From Alopecurus myosuroides (lineage: Eukaryota; Streptophyta; Magnoliopsida; Poales; Poaceae), in assembly GCA_028641055.1 (NCBI GenBank), contig CM054060.1:293370660-293434659 (forward strand): a stretch of 64,000 bases of DNA, in the 5' to 3' direction. A model generated the notes under the pieces. It was not told the origin of the DNA. It ran no database searches and saw only the letters and a program-made list of their open reading frames with translations. Shown piece after piece: positions 1 to 11,746 of the stretch (position 1 is its first letter; each line of letters opens with the position of its first letter). Both the position numbers and the translations under genes were made by a program.

Positions 1-58
1 TGGGATCGTGAATGTATGCATACTGGAGGTCTCGGACTGCTAGTCTGGGGCCCCCACA
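1..58 (+). repeat. Terminal 58 bp of the 5' LTR of element F
   Basis: Identical by eye to 7874-7931, ending in CCCCCACA and followed after four bases by a tRNA-Met-type primer-binding site. Confidence 0.9.
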
Positions 59-62
59 GAGT

Positions 63-75
63 TGGTATCAGAGCC
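63..75 (+). other. Primer-binding site of element F (initiator tRNA-Met type)
   Basis: TGGTATCAGAGCC begins around position 63, just inside the 5' LTR end. This motif is complementary to the 3' end of plant initiator tRNA-Met and primes minus-strand DNA synthesis in many gypsy and copia elements. Confidence 0.85.
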
Positions 76-1816
76 ATCCTGACTTTAGGAGACCTTAGTT
101 TAGCATGGACGTAAGATAGGAAACAAAACTATTTTGGTAAGAAAATTATATTACCGCCTAAAATGTTTTTATCTCATGAACCCTAAGCATGGTTTCCATC
201 TTTCTCACAATTTCAGAAAAAAAGTATTACCTTGTTTATAAAACTGAAGTTTTGAAGGAAAAACAATGAAAATAGTAAACATACCTTGTTTCTCTTTTGT
301 TTTCATGACTCAAAATACTTTCAAACTCAATAAACATGAGTTTATAAAATTTTGGTTTTCATTTAAAAGTCTATCAAAAAGTTTTTCTTCTGTTTTCTTT
401 CTATAAAAAGATTACATACTTGGCGATGCCCGAGAAGACCTTAGTGGTTAGCAATCCGAAGGAAAGGGAACTTTCTTCCGAAGACCTCGACATCAAGAGG
501 AGATAAAGAGGAGACCTCAACGACCCTTTTGTCGACCCAGACCCATAGGAATTGATAGGTTTCGCTCAGTTATTTTACTTGAGCTAACCCGTTCTTCCGC
601 GGTAATAGACGTTTGCTGGTATTAAAGGTACCTTGTTTTCCCTTTCGCATGTGTGCTAATTGTGTGTTTCTACTCTTGCGGTATGTTTTTACTTGCTCCC
701 TTGTTTGGTGTGCTTTTGAATTTGTTTGCTTGAGTGTCTCACAAGCACGCCTTTTCAGCAAAAACAAAGTCACCACACATCCACCTCTTGCTTTGTTCCT
801 GCTTGTTTGCGAACAAATCTTTTTGCCATGTCGGCCTTAGCTACTATTTTTGGGTATCTCTTCAAAAGTCTGACTTAGCAAAAGCCCTTTTAAAAAAAAG
901 TTTTATCTCCCATTCCCTCATGTGAACTGCAAGATTGTGGAGCGCTCTCTACTTCAACCCGAGAGCCCAAGATCTCTTAAATCTTCTTCAAGATCGACGA
1001 CGGACTTCACGCGCCATTTTTTGTAACTACATCAAGAGCCGTCATGAAGAACGACAAATTCAGATTCAAACCCGAGAAGACGCGAGATGTGTCTCGCGAC
1101 ACCAACCAAAAACTTTTACTAGTCTAACACTACTAACATAACTGTCTAATTTTAGACTAACATATAACCGACGTTTTTCTTAAGGTGCTAGCTAGTTTTC
1201 CCGAGGGAAAGCTAACTATGTGATCCTAAGTCACCTATAAAGACGCCTGCAAAGCTCCATGAAGATCAAGACACAATTAAGTCCTCCACTACCTGCCATC
1301 GCCACCAAGCAAAAATGAGACGGAGACGAAGATAATTCCCGACAACTACAAAGACTAATCAAAGGGGGGAAGCATCCGCACTTCAACGCGGTCGACCACT
1401 CAAGAAGCCAAGAAGCATATGGGAGCTTCTAACAGCTTTCGTAGCGATAATCAGAGAGAGTCAAGCCTACGGGCCTGACGCCTGTGAGACTCGATTGTTG
1501 TCCTGGGTAACTACCCGTGAAACTCCTAAATAAGATCAGGTCCAGACAACGACAGAAGGTCTACGAAGCAGAAAAATCAAGAACCTTCATTAGCTTGTGT
1601 CGTTCCACCAACATCAGCAACAAGGACATGAAGTGTCAAGCAAACGTATCCATCTCCTCGACAAGCAACATTCTGACAACATCAACACCTCGAGTTCTCA
1701 AGAAGACCACCCTGTCAAAGGATCTTCATTTACAAAAATTGAAGAAGCCCGAGACTCTTGTTTTTAGTTACACTCTTAAGTACCCACTTACGAATCTCGG
1801 GGACGAGATTCATTTT

Positions 1817-1830
1817 AAGGGGGGAAGAGC
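1817..1830 (+). other. Polypurine tract of element F
   Basis: AAGGGGGGAAGAGC lies directly before the TGTAACAG start of the 3' LTR and follows a GGGGACGAGATTC stretch typical of the end of grass gypsy elements. It primes plus-strand synthesis. Confidence 0.85.
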
Positions 1831-4800
1831 TGTAACAGCCCAATTCTTGGACGACAGGAAAAACTTGTTTTCAATAACCCAAAAATCAGGGCCAACAAAA
1901 ACTTTTTAATGTGTTTGACTAGTGCTTGTGTTTCATTTCTATTTGCTAGTTGATTGTGCATTTGTTTGAGTTTGTTAACAACTAATATTACAACCTTTGA
2001 TCATAACTTTCTTCAAGCACAAACCTTGTGATCAAGTCATGACAAGAATGCTTATCATCTTCATCCATCACACTCTTTTGGCAAAAACCTTTTTGAAAAT
2101 GTTTTGATTTTAGAAGAAACCCAAAGGCCAAGTTTTGAGAAAACAAAAAAAAGCATATTTTCCAAAACTATATAAAAAGTATTTTGGAGCTAATCATCTC
2201 CAACCTGTTTTTAACCAAGATGTTTGTGCAAAGTATTTCAGAAACTCCTTCTCACTTCCTTCTTTTGCAAAAAAAATAAGAGGGGATTATGTTACCCCTG
2301 TGTTTTCTCCTCAATTATATTCTTTTGGAAATAACAACATTTGAGCTGAATCTATTTGTAAAATCCTCTTGTCATGGTATGCCTTGATCACTACCTCTAT
2401 TTAACACTTGAGTGAAACACCTGGAAATTAAATTGAAGAACTTAGTTGTTTGAGTGATCTTGTGTGTCTTGTTATTTTACCTGCTTGTTGTATGATCTTA
2501 TCTTGTGTTTGATTGAAGTGTTTATTTCTGTTTGTTGATAAGTGTGTGCTGTTTTAAAGATAATAAAACCTAGTTATAACAAGATCAAGCATCTATATCA
2601 TATCCCATCCCATGTCCATATTATCCTCTGTTTTCCTAAAACCTTCAACTTTGGAGACATGCTCTTATGTCCTATTTTCTTCTATTCACAATGCATCATC
2701 ATAAATCTATTTGTATATATCTATTATATCTATCCAAGTTGTTATTATTGTTCTTGAAAACACTTTGGTATCATTTATCAAAGTCCTATTGAAGGCATCC
2801 CCAAAAATAATGATCATACCACCTTTATTATGAAGCACTTTGTCCATGTTACTCCAAATCACTCCTTATTGTTTTCAGGCCCAATGAACCTACCCTTGTC
2901 ATCTTCATGACCTATAAATCACCTCCATATGGTCTATTTATTTTCCAAAGACCATTTGATTATTTATCTCTCATGGTTTTTAACCTATTAAATAAACCCA
3001 TGTTTTCACTTTTTTCCACTTGGTGTCTCAATTTTTTTTCAAAGGAGTTGTTTATTAAAAATCACTTTTGAGACCTATATAATGTACTATCTCTTTCCGA
3101 CTCAAAAATATTTGTTTTAAAAGCATTTTACTATTTATTATTTTCCATTTTCCAAAAGGCCAGAAATGGATTTAAAAATATTTTGTAAAGAAAAGTATTT
3201 CCTAAAATCTTGGAAAAATTACCCAAAATTCCTATGGTCATGTGGAACTTTTTTATAGAAAAATATTTGCAAGTTGTGTTGAAAATTTTGGATAAAACAT
3301 TTAAAAATTGTTTCTGTCATTTTTGAAATTCCAAGATTTTGTGAAACAAATATTTTTAAAAATCCTTGAGACCACCACCCCTAGACTCCATTTTTGATTA
3401 TCTATCCAATGGACATGATCTTGCACATATGTTCTATTCAAAATCTTGGTGAAAACAATCAAAAACCCCTTCTGGTCTTTTTGGACATTGATGAGTTCAT
3501 CCATGTCTTGATCAATGATTTCACTCTCTCTACCTCTCTCCTGTTCTGAGAGATGAAAAACATCCATTCTCGCCTCCTAGACATGGTCTAGCTGATCAAC
3601 CATCTTTCTCTCTCTCTCTAGCTTATCCAACCACTAATGGACAAGGATGGTGCTCCCCCTCCTTTTTTCTCTATCCACCACCACAGACCAAACCAGGGGC
3701 AGCCCTTGCGCCAATACACCCCTCTCACCCCGTGAACAACCCTGGAAGAAACCCCCCCCTCTGCTTGTCCCTTTCCTCCATTTCCATGAGGTGTCCATGG
3801 CGCTCTGGACGCGCTCGCCACGTCCATCGCGTTCCGCCACTTGGAACTCATGCCCGAGATCGTGGACTCATCAATTAGCTCCGCAAGCTCTCCAGTATCA
3901 CACCCGTGACCCTCACTTGCCCACTCTCCCCTCCCTTGCCCCTCGATCCACTGTCGAACACCTGCGAGTGCGGGACGGCCACACTCGAGTCCGGACACTC
4001 CCGGCCCTCTCCCTGTCTTCCCTCTCGCCTGCTCGATCCCCTCACCACGGCCACCTCCCCAGACATGCTCTACGGCGATGTACCTTTCGTGAGCTTCCCC
4101 GCCATGTCCTCCATGGCCGATGTCCGCCATGCTCGCCGAGAGACAAGTGCAGAGCACCTCGCCCCCTCTAGTTTCCTCCTCTGTACTCCCCTTGATTCCT
4201 CCGAGCTTAATCATACAACATTTTTGGCTCTCATCCATTGCAAGTCAACATCCATGCTCGGCCTAGGTCAGCCGCCGCCGCACCCCACCGAGGAGCCTGC
4301 TCGGGCCCTCCTTTCACCAAATTGGTGCGAGCAATCAGCGGGCGCGGAGATTAGGAACCCTCCGGTGCCTTCCTCGTTTCCAGGAGCTGCCGGGAACGTC
4401 CCACGGCGAACTTCCGGCGAAGCCCGCCCTCGGACGCCGTTTTCTTCTGTTTCCGCCGCCAGTAATTGGTCGCCGCCGGCCACTTGCGACGTGGAACAAT
4501 CCTGCGCGTTGGATCTGAATCCAACGACAGCGTACCCCTTCGCACCGCTTCTGTCCCCAACGGTTTGGCCCAGCCGCGGCCCGTTTCTGCATTTGAACTC
4601 TTCCCGCGCGGCATAGCTCCTGGCAGGTCGGCCCAGTTCGCAGATCTGGCCTGCTCCTTCTCTGCAGGTTCTTTTATTTTCTTTTTCCTGCAGACACAGA
4701 TCTGATGCTCTACTTTAATTCAAAATAGAAATGAAAATGTGTAAAACTTGTCAAACCAAAAATCACAGATGTAGATCTACATTTTCTTAACCATATACAA

Positions 4801-7800
4801 TTTGCAGATCTAGTTTTTGTGCTTTATTTTGGGAGAAATAAAATAGATGGCAGAGACACTCTTTAACACCATTTCTATCATAACTTGAGTTTGGAGTATC
4901 CAAATCACACAAACTAAACTAATCTGAGTATCTCTTTTTAATATATATCTGAGAAACGTGACCTTGTGTTGACTTTAGTTGTGATGTGAAAATTACATGC
5001 ATGTTAGGTTTTAGGCTAGAGGGCACTTCTGTGAATTGTTTAATTTTATTGGTGATGATTTTTGATGTGAATCAAATTGGGTTGGTTTTCTAGTGACTAG
5101 GAGAACCATATACTAGATTTTCATGATGTTAGGAGTTACAGAATAGGATTGGTGCCATATTTAGTGTTTATCCATTTTCTGCATATTATTGCTATGCCTT
5201 TATTAAATTGTGTGTTATATTGTTTTGTTATAAAATTGATTCCTAGAATGTGTAGGTTATCAATACATGTTTTATTTGTGCTTTAGTGTGTCATTACCAT
5301 GTTAGGAAAATTGTGTGAAAAGCATGTTGTTGTAGTATATTTTCCATAGGGTTGTTTTCCTTGTAATATTAGGATAAATCTTGTATTTCTTCTTATGAGT
5401 ATGATGACTTTCATAAATGTTTTAGTATTTTTATCCATAGCATAGATACTGTTATTTTTGCATTTTATAATTGCTTGCATGATTGGATAAGTTCTAGATC
5501 ATGTTGGCATGCCATGCTAGTTGTAGGTGATTTCTGCCATAGTAGTTATATTGCATGCTTAATTTTTGAGGCATTAATTAGATTGTTATTTTGTTATTAC
5601 TAGCATTTCTAGGTGTTGTTTTCTATGTTATTTGGATGCCATATTACATATCCATCATGTTAGAATAAATCATGCTTGATGATCCCTTATGGTTATGCAT
5701 GTCTGCTTGTCTAAATAGCCATTTTCATGTCTAGTTTTAATAGTTGTTTTGCTCCATGATTATTTCAATGCATTGAGTGATGCCATGGTATTTTGGTATG
5801 GTTTTGTATCTGTTATTAGGTTGCTTAGGTACTGGTTATATTAATTCTCCATGATTAGAAAAGCATGTGTTACTTTGGGCTTGTAGTATTGCTTGATAAT
5901 ATTTTCCTATGCATGTGTATGTGTTCCTAGGTAGTTTTCTTGTTATTTTGCTCATCCTCATGAATGACCAGAGAGTCATTTAACCTTATTTGAGCATTAT
6001 ATGAGAGTGGCACACCCACTGAACTCATGTCATTTTGGTTGAGGATCCATAGCACCTATTCTAGTGCTATTCATGTGTGTTGTCTGTGCATGTTTTGCTT
6101 CATGGTGTGCACCCTAGTAATTTTGTTTGTGAGTGTACTTGATTGATGAAATGCTTGCTGTATGTGTACATTTTATCAAGTGCTTGCCTTTGTTTGGTTC
6201 TGATTGGGTGTTTTCCTTTTATGTTTACGATGTTAGATAACGAAGACAGTATTATTTCCCGGAGAGGTTTTTATTTCAACTCTTGTTTATTTCAAGAGCA
6301 AGACCAAGACCAGTGCCAAGGCAAGACATTCCAAATGTTTGCTGTTGTTTTACTTATCATTATCTATCATGCATGTTTTACTTCTGAAGTTTTACAAAAG
6401 TTTGATTCAAAAACTATTCTTTTAAGTGGACTATACCACTATCTATTTTATGTATCTAATATGCTATATCCAATATATAATCTTGGTGTTACCAAGCCCT
6501 TTAGATATTTTAGTATCATCACTTAATCAACTTAAGTCCCCTAGTGTACATTTTAACTTGATGTTTTTGAAAAGGCAAAAGCTTGGAAAAACCCCGAGGA
6601 AAGGTGCGACCTTGTCCGAGGGAGGTTTGTGAAGAAGGAAATGTTTTCGTCTTGTTTTCCAAAAATGACACATAACCTAGTCTTCGCCGGACAACCAAGC
6701 CGTGCTGCCACATTACCCCAATATGGGAACGGGGTCTATCTAATTGCTTGTCGGTGTTAGTCCGTGTCTACCTCAAAGTGCTATAGGGGTTAGAGTCCCC
6801 CGAACCGAATTGTCGCCATGAGGGAGAATGGGACATTCACAGTGTGGGATTAAGTTCACCACCGATTGCAGCAATTGGGTCTCCTGCCATGGCGGTGTGT
6901 TGTCAGGGGAAACTGGATCGATATGGCTGACTCACTCGGTGCCGGGGAGAACAAACCCAGTTGAAGAGGTAGTCATTTACTAGCACTGACATAGTGGATG
7001 GTTAGGACCAGTTATCCGATGTTTGCATACTGTCTCGGACAGTCCGTGGTTGTTCATGGCGGATGTACTGGATCTTGTGGATTGTGTACACCTCTGCAGA
7101 GTAAAACTATTCAGAATAGCCGCGTCCTCGGATATGGACAGTTGAATGGCCATGTAGCTAGCATTGTGTCAATGTTTTCAAAAAGCTGGAAAAGTGTTAT
7201 GGAACTTGTACCTGGGAGGTACGTTGAAAGGGAATGATTGTACCTTTGAGGTACCGGATAAATCATGATCTTAAAGATGTGTTTTTCCAAGAAGTTTTGC
7301 AAAGAGAAATGTTTTCTTTATCTTAAATGTTTTATCAAAACCTTGTGGACATGCTATATCTACAAGAGAAATGAAATACCTTTTGAAGTGTCTTCTTCAA
7401 CAAAGAAAAATAAAACTTGTGCAACTATGATGAGTCTTAAATTCATCATGGCTAGTTGAACCTTAATTACAGCCTTCCTACCACCTATTTTATGCATAAT
7501 TGCATGTTTAGCTTTCATTTGGGGTGTCTTGCAGGAGTACATTCAAACGTACTCATGTATGGTTTCGTCCCTGGCTATTGTCTTAGTCAGATTTTGAGCA
7601 GAAATCCGGAGCACCTGAAGAAGATGGTGTCGCTGACGGCTATGCGAACTAGGAACGTCTCCAAGTCGGTAGCCTGTAGGTGGTCAAGGCGTGACTTGGG
7701 TTTACCACGAGTGTGTTTTGCAGTCTTCCGCTGTTTTTGGTGTGTGTTCCTGCCCTGCGTGGCAGTTGTTTTCAACTGAGTCAAGTGACCAGTTGTGTAA

Positions 7801-7931
7801 GCCGTGTATTCGTGTAGTGGATGTTGTAATCTGCAATGCCAACTCGAGTATGTTGTTCACGACTAACTGATCATGGGATCGTGAATGTATGCATACTGGA
7901 GGTCTCGGACTGCTAGTCTGGGGCCCCCACA
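1831..7931 (+). repeat. 3' LTR of element F (about 6.1 kb)
   Basis: Starts TGTAACAGCCC after the polypurine tract and ends CCCCCACA. TATA-like CTATAAATC occurs near 2930 and CTATATAATG near 3076, upstream of a GC-rich block at about 3640-4620; the remainder is AT-rich. Frames inside the GC-rich block (for example 3906-4616) lack recognisable domains and are probably chance frames in the transcribed leader. The length is unusual, since most grass gypsy LTRs are 0.4-2 kb. Confidence 0.85.
3640..4620 (+). other. GC-rich block in the LTR of element F, probable transcribed leader
   Basis: Base composition changes abruptly from AT-rich to GC-rich at about 3640 and back at about 4640. A 236-codon plus frame runs 3906-4616 but has proline/serine/arginine-rich composition and no domain I know. 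Comparable GC-rich blocks sit in the LTRs of elements K and S in this window. I treat this as untranslated leader rather than a gene. Confidence 0.4.
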
Positions 7932-9418
7932 ATCGGTCCACTTGAATTTCACATCCTTTTGTGTCAGCTTGGTCATTGGCTTTGCTATGATAGAAAAATC
8001 TTTCACAAACTTCCTATAATAACCTGCCAAGCCCAAGAAACTCCTCACTTCCTTGACATTGGATGGTCTCGGCCAATCTATAATGGTAGAAACCTTACTA
8101 GGATCAACCAAGATGCCATGTTGATTGATAACATGACCTAGAAAAGCCACTTCCGAAAGCCAAAACTCACATTTCTTTAACTTTGCATAAAATTTATTCT
8201 TCTTCAAAGTCCCAAGCAGGAGTCTCAAATGGCGCTCATGCTCCTCTTCATTCTTGGAATAAATAAGGATGTCATCAATGAACACTACCACAAAAGTATC
8301 AAGGAACCCACGTAGCATGTTGTTCATTGTCTCCATAAAGATTGCAGGAGCATTGGTTAGTCCAAAAGACATAACTTTGTATTCATAATGACCATATTTA
8401 GTGCAAAAAGCAGTCTTTTCAATGTCTTGTTCCCGCACACGAATTTGATTGTAGCCAGATTGGAGATCAATCTTCGAGAACACCTTAGCTCCATTAAGCT
8501 GATCAAACAAGTCCTCGATGCGAGGCAATGGATATTTGTTCTTGATGGTTACCGCATTAAGAGCACGATAATCAACACACTTTCGCCAACTGCCATCCCT
8601 CTTGGAAGTAAACATAAAAGGTGCTCCCCAAGGTGAGACACTACGGCGAATCAAACCTTTGGATAACATATCGTCCAACTGCTTCTTCAACTCTTCTTGA
8701 AATGGTCTTGATAGTCGATAAGGAGCCATAGATATAGGCCGAGTGCCAGGAATAAGGTCAATACGAAACTCCACATCGCGTTCTGGTGGCATACCAGGCA
8801 GCTCGTTGGGGAATATATCTGGGTAGTCTCGTACCACTGGGATCGACTCAACTGACAAGGAGGTGCTTGGTGTCTCAACAAGAGCCAACAATAACCCCGT
8901 CTTGACTGGTCGTTGCCCAGGAAATAAGCTAGCCAAGACAAATAAAGAGTGTGAAGGAGCAGTTCCTTGAAAGATCAACTCCTCGCCGGATGGGGCCTGT
9001 AGAGATACAGTCTTCCAAAAACATGATATCACGGCACGATAGCGATGCAACCAATCCATGCCAAGAATAACATCAAAAGGCTTAAGTGGAATGACCATAA
9101 GGTTAGCTACAAAATCTTCATCGTCTATAGATATAACACAACCAGGACAAACTATGGAAGAAGAAATTAGTCCACCGGGAGAACTAACGACCGCTGATTG
9201 TCCAATCTATTGTCGAGATAAATTAGCTTTATTTGCAAACTCTACTGAAACAAACGAATAAGTAGCTCCAGAATCAAAGAGAACCAGTGCATCATGAGAA
9301 TCAACTGGAAGTGCACCTGTGATGATATCTGGACGTCCTAGAGAAGCACCGGTCGGCATGGCATAGACCCTAGGTTGTGGTGGAGCAGATGGTGGGACTA
9401 TAGCAGCATGTACCTTTT
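7932..9418 (-). pseudogene. Gypsy protease-reverse transcriptase remnant (element H)
   Basis: Minus-strand frame with the end of gag/zinc-knuckle linker, an aspartic protease and the reverse transcriptase. The protease DSGA motif (FDSGATYSF) lies at 9264-9275 and is followed by [10 protein letters not shown]. The RT palm motif [10 protein letters not shown] lies near 8275, preceded by [19 protein letters not shown] codon at 9209-9207 interrupts the protease and separates it from the long frame that starts at 9098. The frame ends at FKWTD because element F is inserted at 7932; RNase H and integrase are not in the window. Upstream, gag is lost at about 9394-9418, where plus-strand element G begins. 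The sequence fits the chromovirus-like gypsy lineage with the [13 protein letters not shown] linker. Confidence 0.92.
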
Positions 9419-9492
9419 AACTTCTACGTTAGTTCGGGTAGTAGTAAAGCGAGGAAGAATTCGGGGACGAATTCTGTTTAAGGGGATAAGAA
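9419..9492 (+). other. 3' stub and polypurine tract of gypsy element G
   Basis: The plus strand reads GGGGACGAATTCTG then TTTAAGGGGATAAGAA directly before the LTR at 9493. This is the usual 3' end of grass gypsy elements. Only this stub of the interior remains, abutting the oppositely oriented pol of H, so the rest of G has been lost or was never here. Confidence 0.7.
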
Positions 9493-11746
9493 TGTGATAC
9501 CCCAAATTTCGATGCTAGTTTTGTATGCCTAATTAATCTTGTAGAAAACAAATAGGCTCAGGAGGTTATCTGAATGTGATTTGAAAAGAGGAAATTAGAG
9601 AAAAATTAAATAAAAGAACAAATTAGTGTTAGTGGTAGCACTTGAACCGGTGACATATGGTGAGATTGCACAAAGTTGTAACCATTTGATCCGTGTGTTG
9701 GTATTATTATAGTAGCAGTCTGCTTGTACTTATCGAGACAACTAGAACAGAGAAACTCATGGACTGGGACTAAGGCCTTAGCCTCGGAGTCCATGCCTAG
9801 CTTGGCCACGATTCCTAGCGTTTTAGGTCAGGGCGGTTCTCCTCCTATCGTAGCACTACCCCTGCCTTCCCAATCGAAGCCGCCACCATGAGGTTGTTCA
9901 ATTGAACCTGATGCTGCTAGGTCCGCGGGCGATCTGCCGGATCAAGTTTTCGTCTCCATTGTTCATCGTCACAGCAGTGCGTGCATCCGTCCCATTGTCT
10001 TGTTTCTTATACAGGTTGGGCTAACATCAGAATTGGTGTTCTGTTCTTCTTTGTTCCCATAATCATTGGGACTATAGCAGCATGTACCTTTTAGCTTCAC
10101 GTTTTGGGCATAGAGAACCGATTATTCCTGCAGTTTGCTAGCTCCCTCTTAGCCTGTACGTGTGTTTCTCTGTACCGATTCAGTTAGAGAATATACTGCA
10201 GTTTCTGTCAAGTACTGTAACCTTTGAGTTGAATTCTGGGTTGATCTGCACATAATTTCGAATTACAATTTGAATGAAAGTTGTAGAGCATGTTTCAGCC
10301 TTTCCGTAGAATTTTTAATTGCGCAATTTGGTTGAGCAGTTTGCTCGCAGCGTCCCGTTTAGTTTACTGTCCAGAACTGTTTAATTCTTGTACACCATGG
10401 CCTCCTTTACAACTTTAGGCATTATAAACGTTGGAATTAAATTATGGGCTGAACATAAAGGTTGTGGAGAATGTTTTTCTGATCGTATAACTTCATTGTT
10501 TGAAATATTTCGAGAAGAATAATAATCCTTATGTAAATATTAATTGTTCTGTCCTGTAATGACAGAATTTCAGCAATGTTCAAGTTTGAGGTAGTTATGA
10601 AATTATTGTCCAGAATTTTGTCTATAAAGTGAAGTGTGAGAAGTAGCGTGTTGATGGTGAATAAATCATCGCTATGGTTGCGTTTTGTTTATAACTGGTT
10701 TCTCAGTTTTATCGAGGGTCATTTGTTGCTCAAGAGGAGGGGCTTGCACATAGGAAGCGTTGTTTGATTTCGAAATGTATTGTTTATGGAACCATACTGT
10801 GTATTGAGTGCTATTTGTTTGAATAAGAGGTGTCAATAATTCCAGTTCAACACCTTACAACTCACAGTTTGTGCCCCGCGGTTGAAGCAAGTTCATGATG
10901 GATAGTGAAATTTGCACATCTCTCTTCACTTGATTTAAATATAAAGTTTTCCATTTATGTTTATGATATTTCCATGATGATGATGATAAAGGCTGATGAT
11001 GACATGTGCATTATCCATATTTCATACCCATTATGACAATGATGTTAAAGTGACCTACTTCGGTGGGCACAATGAGACTTCCTTTGTTGGGTTGCGGCCC
11101 ACATTGGAAGTACCCTCCACGAGTTGGAGTGAGTGGATGCCGACGGGTGTTCACTCAAACGATACCGGTATTCGCGATGAGATGAGATGAGCATATAGGC
11201 ATGTAGGACATCATAAAATATGCTAATGAGTGAATGATGTTTTGAGTTATGTGAAGTTACTATTTGTCTATGAACTTGTTGAGTCTTTGTACTCACCCTT
11301 GTTGCTTTTGTGTTTTTAGGTAAACACTGAGGACAACATGCATGGGGAGTTATGGGAGTAGCACACTCACCTTCATCACCACACGATTCACTTTTTCATC
11401 ACAAAATCTCAGTACACTTACATTTGATCTTTAGGAGTTTTACCTCTTCATTTCTGGTCGTGTTTCTTAATGGAAGTGCCATTCTAGACGATTTTGATTA
11501 TTCATCTGTTTGTCGTGGTGGTAGCTTAATAATAATTTTGTGGACCGAGTCTCATTTTTTTTTTGACTATGTTTCCTTTGATGTTTGTCTTATATCCTTG
11601 TTTCATGTTTATATCTTATTGCCTGTGGTGGATGTCTAAAAAAAACAAAGGAGACCCTGCCGAATTTTTCCTAAACGGTCATAGTTATTCTCTTAAGAAT
11701 TGATCGTGGTAGCATCCCAATTGCTTGTTTGGCTTGGCGTGTTACA
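9493..11746 (+). repeat. LTR of gypsy element G (about 2.25 kb)
   Basis: Starts TGTGATACCCC after a polypurine tract and ends GGCGTGTTACA, giving the inverted terminal bases TGT...ACA. No coding capacity is recognisable. A 36-bp stretch at 10068-10103 nearly repeats 9394-9430 at the H/G junction. The downstream copia LTR is truncated exactly where this LTR ends, suggesting that G inserted into it. No second LTR of G is in the window. Confidence 0.75.

Larger units (their letters stand above)
59..1830 (+). other. Noncoding interior of element F
   Basis: The sequence between PBS and PPT contains only short, broken frames. I recognise no gag, protease, reverse transcriptase or integrase motif on either strand. 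The part at about 420-1830 is rich in GAAGA/CAAGA-type purine words, which could be a very decayed or replaced coding region. Any mobility must have used proteins supplied by another element. Confidence 0.7.
1..7931 (+). mobile_element. Large nonautonomous gypsy-type LTR retrotransposon (element F), 5' end outside window
   Basis: The first 58 bases are repeated at 7874-7931, so they are the end of the 5' LTR and the end of the 3' LTR. A primer-binding site follows the first copy, and a polypurine tract precedes the second LTR at 1831. The LTR is about 6.1 kb and starts TGTAACAG and ends CACA, while the interior is only 1.77 kb and has no gag or pol frame. This is the layout of the large nonautonomous retrotransposon derivatives (LARDs) of grasses. 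The element lies in a minus-strand gypsy pol remnant whose reading frame breaks exactly at 7932. The target-site duplication cannot be checked because the 5' LTR begins upstream of the window. Confidence 0.85.

Noticed and set aside
1517..1909. 130-codon plus frame
   Set aside because: It crosses the polypurine tract and enters the LTR of F, so it cannot be a conserved gene of the element.
3618..4616. Long frames on both strands (206 and 236 codons)
   Set aside because: GC-rich part of LTR F; frames on opposite strands overlap and lack motifs or homology I recognise.
7863..7931. C-terminal extension of the H reverse transcriptase frame
   Set aside because: The last codons are read through inserted LTR F sequence; the real pol ends at 7932 by interruption.
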